A stretch of 64,000 nucleotides of DNA from Neorhodopirellula lusitana. GTDB lineage: Bacteria > Planctomycetota > Planctomycetia > Pirellulales > Pirellulaceae. The position numbers and the translations under genes were made by a program. The first letter of the stretch is position 1. Each line of letters starts with the position of its first letter. The stretch is from contig NZ_FXUG01000021.1 of NCBI RefSeq assembly GCF_900182915.1, positions 57,374-121,373 on the forward strand, written 5' to 3'. The notes under the pieces were generated by a model. It made no database searches. It was not told where the DNA came from and worked only from the letters and a program-made list of their open reading frames with translations. Shown piece by piece: positions 1 through 10,319 of this stretch.

Positions 1-384
1 GAGCCATTCGATCGCGAAAAAATTCGCCGCGGCATCGAGCGAGCCTGTTCCAAACGCAGCGTCCCCAGCGAGACCATTGAATCCACCGTCCAACAGATCG
101 AAGCGGCGATCTATTCAGAATTTGATTTTGAGATCCCCGCCGAAAAGATCGGGGAGGTCGTCTTGCGGTTCCTGGCCGATGTCGATGAGGTCGCCTACAT
201 CCGATTCGCGAGCGTGTACCGGGAATTTGAAAACGCCAAAGACTTCCTGCGGATCGTTTCCGGACTGCAAAGTTCTCGAGAGGGTGCCACGGATTCGAAG
301 CCAACCCCATCGTCAGCCAAGTCCGGAAAAAACGCGGTGAAAAAACCTGGCAAGAAAAAGTCACCCAATGGGAAATCATCGTGA
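1..384 (+). CDS. nrdR: Transcriptional repressor NrdR, C-terminal part (5' truncated by window edge)
   Basis: Reading frame 1 is open from the first base and ends in TGA at 382-384. The translation begins EPFDREKIRRGIERAC and continues through IGEVVLRFLADVDEVAYIRFASVYREF, which is the ATP-cone and C-terminal signature of NrdR, the (d)ATP-sensing repressor of ribonucleotide reductase genes. The N-terminal zinc ribbon lies outside the window. After the conserved part there is a tail of about 45 residues rich in Ser, Lys and Pro that is not part of the usual ~150-residue family and looks disordered. The stop overlaps the GTG start of the next gene by four bases, suggesting translational coupling. 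Identity is confident; the missing N-terminus cannot be checked. Confidence 0.9.
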   Translation, partial: EPFDREKIRRGIERACSKRSVPSETIESTVQQIEAAIYSEFDFEIPAEKIGEVVLRFLADVDEVAYIRFASVYREFENAKDFLRIVSGLQSSREGATDSKPTPSSAKSGKNAVKKPGKKKSPNGKSS

Positions 385-1565
385 TCAGGCGGACTCCACT
401 CGCGTGGAAAAATCTGGTTCACGCCCCGCGTCGACTTCTTTTAGCGACCGCGGGTGTCGGCTTCGCAGCCGTTTTGATGTTCACGCAAAATGGCTTCAAA
501 AACGCGCTCCTGGATAGCCCGATCGCCATCATCAAGAAACTTGATTGTGACTTGGTTGCTGTGAGCACCGCCCGCTACATGCTGTCGGTCGATCAACGTT
601 TCCCCCGAAATCTACTTCGCCGCGCTCTCGCCGACCCCGCCGTCGACGCGGTGGAACCGGTACTGATTGAACGACTCCTCGCCCAGGTGCGCGTTGCCGG
701 CCATCCGGCCCGGGCCATTCGAGTCATTTCGGTCCCCAATTCGCCGGGCTGGCTCGATATCGACAATCTTGAAAAGTCACGTGCGAAGATCCAGCCCGCT
801 GGCACAGCCCTGGTCGATCGGCAATCTCGAGTTGAATACCAGTTCGAATGGGACGCCAACGGCCAGCCCAAGAAACAAGTCGTTGAACTAGCAAAGAAAC
901 GCATCCGTTTGGTCGGCACCATCCAATTGGGAACCGACTTTGCCAACGAAGGCACGCTGATGGTTCGTGAGCAAGCCTTTGCCGACTACTTCCCCATCCG
1001 CGGATCGGGCAAGCCACTCGAAGTCGTCGATGTCGGAATGATCCGGCTCAAAGGCGATGGTGCTCCGTCACCCGAAAAACTGGCCGCCGTCGCAAACCGA
1101 CTCGAAGCACTCGCGGAAGGCCAATGGGTGGTGATGACGCCCAAGCAACTCGAAACACGCGAAACCGAATTCTGGAAGTCGCAAACTCCCGTCGGCAAGA
1201 TCTTCTCGATCGGAACCCTGATGGGTTTCATCGTCGGCGTGATCATTTGCTATCAAATCTTGTACACCAGCCTACAAGACGCGATGCCTGAATTCGCAAC
1301 GTTGAAGGCAATGGGCTATCCCAATCGCTTCTTTGTCGGCCTCGTCACCCAACAGTCGGTCTTGCTGTCTTTGTTCGGATTCATTCCCGCACTGATCGTG
1401 ACGTTCGGTCTGTATTGGTCCGTGGAATGGTTCTCCGGTTTGCCCATGCGTTTGAACGTCATGCGAGCCGGGATGGTATTGTTATTGACCACAGCAATGT
1501 GTCTCACCAGCGGCATGCTGGCTCTTCGAAAATTATTGCGGGCCGATCCGGCTAGCCTGTTCTAA
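381..1565 (+). CDS. DevC/FtsX-like ABC transporter permease
   Basis: 394 residues starting at GTG, overlapping the nrdR stop as GTGA. The protein has one membrane segment near residues 18-36, a large periplasmic domain of about 230 residues, then three membrane segments near 274-295, 323-345 and 362-384. This is the FtsX/MacB permease layout, and the opening PLAWKNLVHAPRRLLLATAG and the MPEFATLKAMGY stretch resemble the DevC subgroup of the DevBCA exporter. DevBCA systems export glycolipids or other substrates through a TolC-type channel together with an ATPase (DevA) and an adaptor (DevB). Neither partner is next to it downstream, so they may be elsewhere. Family call is good; the DevC subgroup and the substrate are inference. 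Confidence 0.8.
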   Translation: MIRRTPLAWKNLVHAPRRLLLATAGVGFAAVLMFTQNGFKNALLDSPIAIIKKLDCDLVAVSTARYMLSVDQRFPRNLLRRALADPAVDAVEPVLIERLLAQVRVAGHPARAIRVISVPNSPGWLDIDNLEKSRAKIQPAGTALVDRQSRVEYQFEWDANGQPKKQVVELAKKRIRLVGTIQLGTDFANEGTLMVREQAFADYFPIRGSGKPLEVVDVGMIRLKGDGAPSPEKLAAVANRLEALAEGQWVVMTPKQLETRETEFWKSQTPVGKIFSIGTLMGFIVGVIICYQILYTSLQDAMPEFATLKAMGYPNRFFVGLVTQQSVLLSLFGFIPALIVTFGLYWSVEWFSGLPMRLNVMRAGMVLLLTTAMCLTSGMLALRKLLRADPASLF

Positions 1566-1575
1566 GGAAATAGCA

Positions 1576-4500
1576 GTGAAACGTTTTGCACTTTGCGGTT
1601 TGTTTGCGATCGGCGCGATCCTCGCCAGCGGGCTCTTTCAATGCACCGGCGTGTTCGAAAGCAACTGCGCCGCCCAAATCCGCGTCGGGATACAAAACCC
1701 GAATGAGGCGGAATTGTTGCTACCGCCTCGAAGCGTCCGACAACAAATCCGAGAAGCCGACGAAGCGATCCAACAGGAACGTCACAGCGACGCCGTGGTC
1801 AGACTCGGAAATCTGCTTCGGCGAGTATCCCGAGAAAACCTGCCTGAAACCGCTCAGGACTATTTCATCGACCCGGCGTTGTCTCCGTTCGATCGGTCCG
1901 TGCAAGACCGCATCGCACAAGACGATGAATTGCAAGAAACGAAGCCGCAACGCGTCGGCGGACAAGAGAATGCAAGCGACCAGCCCACCGTCATGCGAAT
2001 GGTGCGAGCCAAAATCGGTCAGCTACCTGCGTCCGGTTTGGAACTCTACGAACTCCGCTACGGCCCGCTTGCCGCCAAGACGTTAAAGGACGCCGAATCG
2101 ACGCGTGACTGGCATGCCGTCGAACAAGTCCGGCGAGAATTCTTTCATACCGAAGCGGGTTATGAAGCGTCTTTCCTGCTAGCGATGCGAGAGTGGCAAC
2201 TGGGCAATCCGCTCGCCACGCTGATGCTACTGACCGATGTCGTATCCACCCCGCAAGCGGTGCAACAACTCGGTGATCAAGTGGTCTGGCTTCATGCTGG
2301 ATCTCAAGCGTTGACCGGACGCACCATCACGACTCCCGCTCGTTGGCCAGCCGACGTGTCCAATGACCGTCGATCTCCCGAAGCATGGGGTGAAATCGTT
2401 TCCGAACGCTTTTCACAAAAGCCGATCACTGCCCAATCCGACGCCCACCAGTACGCCATGTTCGGTGGACGCCCCGATCGCAACGGTGTCTCCGGCGGCC
2501 AGATGCCACTTAGCAATCCACGCTGGATGCTGGAAACTTCCGGCAGCCCCCGCCAAGAACGCCTGATTGAATCTGAAACCGAACAACTCAAGGCGACCGG
2601 ACTGTTGCCGCCCCCATCATGGACGCCACTGCGCGTGGGCGACCAGCTGTTGATGCGAACGACACAACGCTTGCTTGGCGTGGATCAACGAACAGGCAAA
2701 CGAGTCTGGCAATACCCTTGGTTCTCGCCACCCGAATCGGTATCCGACGACGACGATGAAGACTCAGGCAGTCTTCGTCGCCGAGAAGACCCCAACGACA
2801 TTCTCGCCCAGCGGGTTTGGAATGATGTGCCGTACGGCCAATTGTCTAGCGATGGACAACGAGTCTACATGATCGACAACCTCGAACAGATCCAGATCGA
2901 ACGCATCAACCCGTTCGGCATGCGTGGCGTGCGATCGATCCAGGCCAGCAAGAACACGCTCGTCGCCCTGGATGTCGCCACCGAAGGAAAACTGCTGTGG
3001 CGACTCGGTGACGTTGAAAACGCACCCTCGCCCCTGGCCGATGCCTTCTTCTTAGGCCCGCCACTTCCCGTCCGCGGCCGCCTCTATGTCATGGCTGAAT
3101 TGGCTGGCGAAATCTTGCTGATCTGTTTGGATCCAGCAAACGGATCTGAAGAATGGCGACAAGTCTTGGTGTCAATCGAATCGAGCGGAATCACCTCCGA
3201 TCCCGTACGCCGCGTTGCCGGTGCGATGCCCACCTATCACAACGGACTACTGATCTGCCCAACCGGTACCGGCGTCACCGTCGCGGTTGACCTGGTCGAT
3301 CGCACGTTGCGCTGGGTCCACCGCCAGTCGCGCAATCAAGATTTTGTCCGCAACGTTTTCCGCCCACCGCCAGAAGTCTCAATGACTCAGTTGAGCCAGC
3401 GTTGGGCTTCATCGGTCGCCATTGCCGAAGGCAACCACATCGCACTAACGCCCGTTGAATCGGACCGTCTAATCATCCTGGATGCCGTGACGGGCAAGAC
3501 TCGCTTCCAGCCACAAGCTCGCATCAAGAATCTGTATCTGGCTGGCATCCGCAACGACCAATACATCATCGCTCGCGCCGATCGAGTGATGGGTTACGAC
3601 ATCCACTCCGGCGATGAAGTCTGGTCGACTCCCAACTCCATGATGAGGTCCAGCCAGCGTGTCAGTGGCCGAGGCGTGTTCGGAAAAACAAGCTACTTCT
3701 TGCCCACTTCCACTAACGAACTGATCGAGATTTCGATCGCCGATGGCACCGTCCTCTCGCGGCGCACCGTCCGATTCCCGCTAGGAAACTTGATTGTCGT
3801 CGATGGCGAAATCGTGTCCCAAGGCACGACCACGCTCGCGGTCGCCTACGGTCAAGATTCCCTTGAGCCCATAGTCGATCGTATTCTGGAAACCGACCCC
3901 GATGACTTCTTCGCAACGGTCCGGAAAGCCGAACTGTTGATGGAACTCGACCAACGGGAACCCGCACTGGCGCTGCTCGCCAAGGCACGCAGCATCGACC
4001 CTGAAAACGACGAGGTCATCCTGCTGTCGGTGGAAGCCATGCTCGGCAGCCTTCGCGAAAAACAAACGCTATCTGACTCGGATCTCAACACGCTCAAAAC
4101 GCTGATCGACCGGCCCGATCAAAAGGCAGAATTGCTGGTCTTGCAAAGCACCCATTTGCTGCAAAATGGCGACCAAACGAAAGCCTTCAAACTGTTACTG
4201 GAACTCTCTGACTTACTGGCTCAGTATCCCAGCATCGACGATCAACAATCCCATATTTTACCGCTCGAAGGCCGTCAGTTTCGACTGTCATCTTGGGTGA
4301 GTGCACGTGTTGCTGAAATCGCGTCCACCGGCAACGAACAGGTCATCCAGCAAATTGGGCAAGACCTGACTGACCATCTCGATCAAGTGACACATGTCGG
4401 CCAATCCAACCCTGGGCGACGCCTAGAACATTTTGCGCCGCTGGCGTCGATCATCAATTCCGAGCGACAATTGTTGCTCAATCGTTACCTGCGTCAGGGA

Positions 4501-6405
4501 GACTATTTGGCCTGCGAACGACTGGCCTGGGCAACCGAACTTCCCACCGACGACCAAGCCGCCAAGCTCGGCCTTACCAGCCTGCTGGCATTGGCAAAGA
4601 CTTATAGCCGCACCGCTTGGTCCCGCGATCGAAACCACATCGCCGAATTGCTGCAGACTCGCGATGGCCTTCAGCCCAACGAGATGCAGAACATTTTGGA
4701 CACGCTTGAAGAGTTCCGTGCCGTCGGGGTCAGCCGCAACCACGTCGAGTGGCCCTCATCAGTCAGTCTGCAATGGCAGTCCACCCGAGCCCGGCCCATC
4801 CATGGGCTGACATCGGATCGTCGATACGCCAAGACCGTGCACTTGATGGGCCAAACCACCGTTGGCTGGCAAGCCATCAGTGACAACAATCCGCTCGCGT
4901 TGCTTGAGCAAAATGGCATCGCTCGCACGATCCCCGTCGAAGGGCTGACCGCTCGCAATTCCAGCGACAAAGAGGTCACGATCAGTGGCGGCCTGATGCT
5001 TGTCCTCACGCCATCCGAACTCATCGCGATCGATCTCTTTCGTGTACTCGCCGGCGGTGCCGAAGCCCCCGTCCGATGGCGACGCAGCCACAGCCCCGAT
5101 GGGCAACCGGTCGCTAAACTGCGCAGCGAAACCTCCAAGTTCGGTGATGAGGTCTATCGTTATCTCACCAACACCAAAACGGCCAACGCTGACGAAGCCC
5201 AGCTGCGACTCGGTCCCGTCCTAGGCGATCGACTGTTCTTGCTTCAAGGTAACGAACTGGCCTGTTTCCACTGCGTGACCGGTGAACCACTTTGGCGCAG
5301 CGACATCGGCGCCCCTGGAAGCGGAGTCGTCGCACGTGACGGACGTGTCGCCGTGCTCAGCGAACGCAATAACGAAGTGATCACTTTCGACTGGCACGAC
5401 GGCCGACGAATCGAGTCCAAACCTTTGCTGATCTCGTCCATGATGACCGCGATCGGAAGTCATGCCTTGCTCGTTTCAAAGTACGACGCGTCCCAAGAAG
5501 AATCTCCGTCGAGCCTACACGATCCGTACATCGTCGAGATCTTTGACCCCATCTCAATGCAGCGCGTCCGCCATCGCATTGCCTCGCCAGTGAACCTAAC
5601 CGATCAAGATCGCACTTCCGGTTACGGTGAACTAATCGAAGGCCGCTACTTCACGCTGCTAGACAATGAAGGTCACGCCACAATTTGGGACGTCTTATCG
5701 GGCAAAGAACTCGCCGATGTGAACCTACCGATTCGCCCGAAGTTGTTCCGCTTGTCCACAATGCGACTGCAAGATCGCTTCTTGCTGCTCCCCCGTTGCA
5801 AGTTGTCCCAAACGACACTCCGCACGGTCAGTTCCATCACCGTAGCGGGCGGTGCATCGGTACAAGGCGTCACCAGTGTGCACTCAATCAAGGTAGCCCA
5901 AGACAATGGAAAGCCAACTGAGGCCTCACAACAAACAGAGCCGTCTGACGAATTCACGCCATCGGAATTGACGTGGAGTCGCTCGTTTGATTCCGCTCGC
6001 GGCGTCACAACGCACCAACCCTACGCCACGCCAATGCTGTTGCTCACCCGGGGTCACTTCTACAACATCAGTGCCACATCTCGCCGGCGAGAACTCGATG
6101 TATGGGGACTGAACGTGGAAAATGGAGAAACGTTAGTCGAGCTGGAACAGAAGCAAATCAATAGCCCCAACTCCAAAATCGAAACCGACGTGCGGTTGCT
6201 CCCCCACCGCAACCAGATCCTGGCCACCGTTCAAAGTGAAATGCTGACGTTTACGTTTTCCGATAAGCCAGCCAGCACTCCCGGTGAACAAGGAAGCGGC
6301 AACACCTCTGACAACAACGCCGACAACGAACCCGGCTCCGACGAAGCCGAGCAACCGGACGCTGCTCCGATCGAAACACCACCATCGGACTTTTTAGATG
6401 AGTAG
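1576..6405 (+). CDS. Large exported PQQ-like beta-propeller and TPR protein
   Basis: 1609 residues from a GTG start ten bases after the permease stop. The N-terminus (MKRFALCGLFAIGAILASGL) is a signal peptide, possibly cleaved near the Ala-Ala at about residue 32. Blades of the PQQ/BamB type recur from about residue 366, for example LLGVDQRTGKRVWQYPW, LICLDPANGSEEWRQV and VMGYDIHSGDEVWSTP. A TPR-like helical region lies near 770-1000. A second set of blades follows from about 1225 (ELACFHCVTGEPLWRSDIG, HATIWDVLSGKELADV). The C-terminus is acidic and low in complexity. The architecture suggests an exported scaffold or surface protein; no catalytic residues are evident and no function is assigned. 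The 3' end overlaps nadD by eight bases. Confidence 0.8.
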   Translation: MKRFALCGLFAIGAILASGLFQCTGVFESNCAAQIRVGIQNPNEAELLLPPRSVRQQIREADEAIQQERHSDAVVRLGNLLRRVSRENLPETAQDYFIDPALSPFDRSVQDRIAQDDELQETKPQRVGGQENASDQPTVMRMVRAKIGQLPASGLELYELRYGPLAAKTLKDAESTRDWHAVEQVRREFFHTEAGYEASFLLAMREWQLGNPLATLMLLTDVVSTPQAVQQLGDQVVWLHAGSQALTGRTITTPARWPADVSNDRRSPEAWGEIVSERFSQKPITAQSDAHQYAMFGGRPDRNGVSGGQMPLSNPRWMLETSGSPRQERLIESETEQLKATGLLPPPSWTPLRVGDQLLMRTTQRLLGVDQRTGKRVWQYPWFSPPESVSDDDDEDSGSLRRREDPNDILAQRVWNDVPYGQLSSDGQRVYMIDNLEQIQIERINPFGMRGVRSIQASKNTLVALDVATEGKLLWRLGDVENAPSPLADAFFLGPPLPVRGRLYVMAELAGEILLICLDPANGSEEWRQVLVSIESSGITSDPVRRVAGAMPTYHNGLLICPTGTGVTVAVDLVDRTLRWVHRQSRNQDFVRNVFRPPPEVSMTQLSQRWASSVAIAEGNHIALTPVESDRLIILDAVTGKTRFQPQARIKNLYLAGIRNDQYIIARADRVMGYDIHSGDEVWSTPNSMMRSSQRVSGRGVFGKTSYFLPTSTNELIEISIADGTVLSRRTVRFPLGNLIVVDGEIVSQGTTTLAVAYGQDSLEPIVDRILETDPDDFFATVRKAELLMELDQREPALALLAKARSIDPENDEVILLSVEAMLGSLREKQTLSDSDLNTLKTLIDRPDQKAELLVLQSTHLLQNGDQTKAFKLLLELSDLLAQYPSIDDQQSHILPLEGRQFRLSSWVSARVAEIASTGNEQVIQQIGQDLTDHLDQVTHVGQSNPGRRLEHFAPLASIINSERQLLLNRYLRQGDYLACERLAWATELPTDDQAAKLGLTSLLALAKTYSRTAWSRDRNHIAELLQTRDGLQPNEMQNILDTLEEFRAVGVSRNHVEWPSSVSLQWQSTRARPIHGLTSDRRYAKTVHLMGQTTVGWQAISDNNPLALLEQNGIARTIPVEGLTARNSSDKEVTISGGLMLVLTPSELIAIDLFRVLAGGAEAPVRWRRSHSPDGQPVAKLRSETSKFGDEVYRYLTNTKTANADEAQLRLGPVLGDRLFLLQGNELACFHCVTGEPLWRSDIGAPGSGVVARDGRVAVLSERNNEVITFDWHDGRRIESKPLLISSMMTAIGSHALLVSKYDASQEESPSSLHDPYIVEIFDPISMQRVRHRIASPVNLTDQDRTSGYGELIEGRYFTLLDNEGHATIWDVLSGKELADVNLPIRPKLFRLSTMRLQDRFLLLPRCKLSQTTLRTVSSITVAGGASVQGVTSVHSIKVAQDNGKPTEASQQTEPSDEFTPSELTWSRSFDSARGVTTHQPYATPMLLLTRGHFYNISATSRRRELDVWGLNVENGETLVELEQKQINSPNSKIETDVRLLPHRNQILATVQSEMLTFTFSDKPASTPGEQGSGNTSDNNADNEPGSDEAEQPDAAPIETPPSDFLDE

Positions 6406-7105
6406 CGGCATCCAAGACGACAAGGCACTCCACTCCGAAACCCCACACTCCGATGCCTCACTCCCTGAAGCTTCACCCTCCAACAGCGTGTATTCCGGGA
6501 TTGGCGTCTTCGGCGGTTCCTTCGACCCGATCCACGTGGGCCACCTATGGATGGCCGAAGCCGCCCTGGACCAGTTGCCCATCAACCATGTCCGCTGGTT
6601 TCCCGCCGCTACCAGCCCACTCAAACCCAACGGTCCGTTGGGCGACAACTCGCAGCGTTTGCAAATGTTGCGTTTGGCTCTTGCCGGGCAAAGCGGGCAC
6701 GAAATCGACACGTGGGAACTCGATCAAAACCGCGTCAGCTACACCGTCGACACCCTCGAACACCTGCACGCAAAGCATCCCGATTCGCCGCTGTTTCTAA
6801 TCATCGGTGCCGATTCGCTGGACTCCTTCGATCGCTGGAAGAGCCCGACCAAGATCCTGGATCTTTGCACGCTGGCCGTCATCGCCCGAGGCGGGCATGC
6901 CCCGCCCGACTACAGTATCCTCAACGACTTCGCATCCGAGCTAATGATCGAGCAATGCCGCGCCGCTGAAATCAAAATGCCCCAAATCGAGGTCAGCAGC
7001 AGCGATCTACGCAAACGAATCGCATCCAAACGCTCCATCCGTTTCCAAACCCCGCACCCTGTCGAAGTCTTCATCCGCAGCGAATCGCTCTACCAACAGA
7101 GCTAA
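6398..7105 (+). CDS. nadD: Nicotinate-nucleotide adenylyltransferase
   Basis: 235 residues. NadD joins nicotinate mononucleotide and ATP to give deamido-NAD in cytosolic NAD synthesis. The nucleotidyltransferase motif GVFGGSFDPIHVGHL sits at about residues 37-51 and carries the HxGH-type phosphate-binding site. FPAATSPLKPNG, the LIIGADSLDSFDRWK segment and the C-terminal SSSDLRKRIASKRSIR motif are all typical. The protein has about 33 extra N-terminal residues (Ser/Pro rich) before the fold begins, so an internal start is possible, although no in-frame ATG lies closer. It overlaps the propeller gene by eight bases and is probably read from the same transcript. Confidence 0.95.
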   Translation: MSSGIQDDKALHSETPHSDASLPEASPSNSVYSGIGVFGGSFDPIHVGHLWMAEAALDQLPINHVRWFPAATSPLKPNGPLGDNSQRLQMLRLALAGQSGHEIDTWELDQNRVSYTVDTLEHLHAKHPDSPLFLIIGADSLDSFDRWKSPTKILDLCTLAVIARGGHAPPDYSILNDFASELMIEQCRAAEIKMPQIEVSSSDLRKRIASKRSIRFQTPHPVEVFIRSESLYQQS

Positions 7106-7142
7106 GTTGGCATTGCTGACCCATTCAAGCTAAACCAAACGC

Positions 7143-7194
7143 AGTGGATTTTTTTATTGCCCCCTGTGCTGGAGGATCTGTAACAAGATCCACT
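7143..7194. repeat. Intergenic inverted repeat between convergent genes
   Basis: AGTGGAT (7143-7149) pairs with ATCCACT (7188-7194), and nested within is GGATCT (7174-7179) with AGATCC (7186-7191). A T run at 7149-7155 follows the first arm. The element lies between the convergent nadD and patatin genes and could work as a two-way terminator, or be one copy of a dispersed intergenic repeat. Neither can be decided from one copy. Confidence 0.4.
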
Positions 7195-7259
7195 ACCACG
7201 GGTATGAACTCATTCGCCGCTCGCCGAACTCATTTCAAAACGATTTAGGCCAAAACGAT

Positions 7260-8231
7260 CTAGGCCACATGGCGGTTTGCAAACATGGCCAATGCTTGAT
7301 GGGCCGCGGCTCGGCCTCGCTTGATCAAGTCTTCGGGATGGCTGAAATCGAACCAAGCGACGTCACCGACTTGAGGGCGGATGATAAGATCGGCTGCTTC
7401 GATCACATGACGCCGCATCATCCGCTCGCAAATGTCATCCAGTCGCATCATCACGTCCAGCGCCGTGTCGCAACGATCGATGCAAGTCGGATCCTGACTG
7501 ACGTCCACTCCGATCGTCAAATCGCTTGCATAGCTGCGCGCAAGCAAGGTGGGCAGCGACTCGATCACACCGATATCGCAAAGCATCATGTGGTCCCAAC
7601 GAACCGGCGGAAAGATCCCCGGGATCGCCGAAGACGCTTGCACCGCCAACCGCAACGGCCCTTTCTCCAAGACGACACGTTGGCCGCTGAACAGATCGAC
7701 CGCGACGATGCTGAGCGGACACGGCACATCCGCGATATCGATATCCGGGATCAGACTCTCGATCGCATCCCGCAGCGATTCATCCGAGATCAAACTGGGG
7801 CCCGTCGCTGCCCGCGCCAGACGGCGATGGGCCGATAGAACTTTGGTCAATCGTGTGTACCACGAAAACGTACTTCCAGAGTGCTCATCACCTGTTGGCG
7901 GAGTAGCCCCGCACAGTTCTTGCTGCTTCAATTGAAAGATCGGCGAGTGCAGAAGTTGCAACGCTTGCGATTGCACTCTCAGGATGTCGGGTTCAAGAGC
8001 GCACATGGCGCCAACCAAACTCCCCATGCTCACGCCCACGATGCGCTCGATTTGGACTCCTGACTCGCCGATGGCTTGCATCGCCCCTAGATGCGCGATC
8101 CCACGCGCGCCCCCGCCACCCAGAGCGACTACAGCACGCCGCGGCTCCGCATCGATCGGCGATTCGGCAATGCAGTCTTCAGGTTGGCGCCAAGGCGAAA
8201 AGATTTCCAACAATTTCATAACACTCACCAC
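7260..8231 (-). CDS. Patatin-like phospholipase (RssA type)
   Basis: 323 residues. The patatin fold is shown by the oxyanion glycine-rich loop ALGGGGARGIAHLGAM near residue 37, the nucleophile elbow GVSMGS near residue 64, and a catalytic Asp likely in LCDIGVIES. The usual D-G-G/A motif is D-I-G here, a mild departure. Such enzymes release fatty acids from phospholipids or acylglycerols. The start given is GTG directly after the preceding stop; ATG at 8219 (MKLLEIFSPW) is an alternative. As last gene of a beta-oxidation operon it may supply fatty acids to the enzymes encoded before it, which is inference from position. Confidence 0.85.
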   Translation of the reverse strand: MVSVMKLLEIFSPWRQPEDCIAESPIDAEPRRAVVALGGGGARGIAHLGAMQAIGESGVQIERIVGVSMGSLVGAMCALEPDILRVQSQALQLLHSPIFQLKQQELCGATPPTGDEHSGSTFSWYTRLTKVLSAHRRLARAATGPSLISDESLRDAIESLIPDIDIADVPCPLSIVAVDLFSGQRVVLEKGPLRLAVQASSAIPGIFPPVRWDHMMLCDIGVIESLPTLLARSYASDLTIGVDVSQDPTCIDRCDTALDVMMRLDDICERMMRRHVIEAADLIIRPQVGDVAWFDFSHPEDLIKRGRAAAHQALAMFANRHVA

Positions 8232-10217
8232 TCAGCTATCCGAGGCCGATTCGTAAGACTGCAAGATGCCGCCGGGCTGAACACCGTCCAGTTCCCGCCA
8301 CCCCTTCTCGGCAATACGCTTACCGAGATCGGTCACCTGTCGAAATTCGCGATCGGTGGCCTTGGCTCCCGTGATACGGCGACGCAGTTCTGCACACATC
8401 GCCAAACCAGCCGCCTCGGTCACCGCGTCCTTGGACAAAGCCGCGTACTGGCTGGTGACCAAGATTACCAACGCGTCTTGCATCTTGGACGACAGTTGCG
8501 ACATGCGGCACTGGCGATCCGCCAGCTTCAACTGATGCGTCCGCATGGTCGAACTGATTTCGAATCCGCCCTCCGATAGTGTCCGCTGCGCAAACTTTGC
8601 ATGAGCGTGAAGCTTTGCCGACATATCGGGCAATCGCGTCCAGTGCGCACCGCCCACTCGGCGACCGGCGTACCATTTCGCATACTCCATCATCGGTTCA
8701 CGCAGCGCCCACAAGTGCGACGGGTTCGCCAAGTTCGGCTGCGAAATCCCCAAGTCATGCAGGGATCGGCCAATCGGCTCAAAGAACGTCTTCCCATGAT
8801 TCTTGACCAGCGATTTAAAGAAGGCCATTCCTAGCATCTCGCCCTCACCTTCATAAATACAAGGTGCCAAGAACTCATGCACGTTGTCACCGAATAGGTG
8901 CCCATGCAAAAACGAACGCCCGCCGTGCGTCTTCATGAACAATTCAATCGCAGCTTCCTTTTGAGCCTCGCTGCCAAAGATTTTAGCGACGATGCATTCC
9001 ATCTCGCCGCGGAAACCTTGGTCCAATAATCCAGCACACCACTGCGTCATTGCATCACAGGCAACAATCAATCCCGCCATTCGCCCGATCCGCCGACGCA
9101 CCAACTCTCGCTGCTCGATCGCCTGCCCGTAAGTCCGACGAAAGTTCGCCCACGGCAACATTTCCGATAGCATCCAACGCATCGTGCCTGCCGCGTTAGC
9201 ACACAAGGCAACACGCCCCAAATTCAAACCGTGATAAGCAATCGTCAATCCATCACCACGTACCGGCATCAATCGATTTTCCGCCGGCACACGAAAATCG
9301 CTAAACACCAAGCCGTTGTTATGGGCTCGCCGCAAGGCATAGATTCCGTACTGATTCAGCTGGAAGTGCTCATCCTGGTGATCGGGTAGATCCACAATCA
9401 ACACGCTCGGCACATCGTCAATTTTACAAACCAAACCGATCGTTCGGCCCTCGACCGCATTGGTGATAAACAGCTTCTCGCCGTTGACGACGTATTCATC
9501 GCCATCCAAAACCGCGGTCGTCTTCAGCGCCGTTAAGTCACTGCCCGCCCCGGGTTCGGTCAGCGCGAACGCCGACAACCGAGTTCCATCCGCCAGCTTT
9601 GGCAAGAAGCGTTGTTTCTGTTCTGCGGTACCGAATGACCGCACCGGATCAACTGCTCCGATGCAACCGTGAACCGAGGCCAAACCAGCGACCGTCGGAT
9701 CGATCGTCGCCATGGCCGTGATCAGTCGAGCGAACTGCTGCATCGAGGCGCCACTGCCGCCGTACTCACGATCGACCAAGGTTCCCCAATACCCAGCGTC
9801 ACCCAAATCGACCAAGACGTCATCACTGATTTTGCCTTTGGCATTCAACAGCGTTCCACGATTACGGTGATAACGAACCAGCGACAACGAACGCTCACTC
9901 ACCCGGTTCACGTCCTCCGACGGCATATCCAGTTCACAATAGAACAACTCCGTTGGCACCAACCGATCCCAAATAGCTCGGTGTGCAGGACTGTTGACCG
10001 TTTGATATTGCGGTGCGAACAGGTCCTCCACCTGATCATCCGCACTGTCCAGCACACCGGTTCGACGCGCCTCGTCAGCCGAAGCCCCGCCCAATCGCAA
10101 CGCCACTTCAGCGAACGACTCACCTTGCTTAGCGGCACCCTGCTCGACACGTTGCGTTTCCACTGAATCCGTATCCACCGGCATCGCCGTGTTGTCTTTT
10201 CGAATGTCAGTACTCAT
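8232..10217 (-). CDS. Acyl-CoA dehydrogenase
   Basis: 661 residues from ATG at 10217, which has GAGGAG eight bases upstream; a longer open frame back to 10304 lacks such a site. It performs the first, FAD-dependent step of beta-oxidation. The FAD and substrate motifs [12 protein letters not shown] and FITNA are present, the helical domain contains GRSFLHGH, and the presumed catalytic Glu lies in [10 protein letters not shown]. It is about 250 residues longer than a classic medium-chain enzyme; the extra C-terminal helical domain resembles very-long-chain dehydrogenases. It sits downstream of the hydratase/dehydrogenase gene with a gap of about 100 bases and abuts the patatin gene. Confidence 0.9.
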   Translation of the reverse strand: MSTDIRKDNTAMPVDTDSVETQRVEQGAAKQGESFAEVALRLGGASADEARRTGVLDSADDQVEDLFAPQYQTVNSPAHRAIWDRLVPTELFYCELDMPSEDVNRVSERSLSLVRYHRNRGTLLNAKGKISDDVLVDLGDAGYWGTLVDREYGGSGASMQQFARLITAMATIDPTVAGLASVHGCIGAVDPVRSFGTAEQKQRFLPKLADGTRLSAFALTEPGAGSDLTALKTTAVLDGDEYVVNGEKLFITNAVEGRTIGLVCKIDDVPSVLIVDLPDHQDEHFQLNQYGIYALRRAHNNGLVFSDFRVPAENRLMPVRGDGLTIAYHGLNLGRVALCANAAGTMRWMLSEMLPWANFRRTYGQAIEQRELVRRRIGRMAGLIVACDAMTQWCAGLLDQGFRGEMECIVAKIFGSEAQKEAAIELFMKTHGGRSFLHGHLFGDNVHEFLAPCIYEGEGEMLGMAFFKSLVKNHGKTFFEPIGRSLHDLGISQPNLANPSHLWALREPMMEYAKWYAGRRVGGAHWTRLPDMSAKLHAHAKFAQRTLSEGGFEISSTMRTHQLKLADRQCRMSQLSSKMQDALVILVTSQYAALSKDAVTEAAGLAMCAELRRRITGAKATDREFRQVTDLGKRIAEKGWRELDGVQPGGILQSYESASDS

Positions 10218-10319
10218 CAGAAATCTCCTCAACTTAGGGACGTCACCGCACTCTCGATCGAGTGGAAAACAACAATCCGTGAACGATTCCGTTCGGTCCA
10301 ACAAACTCCTTCATCCGGC

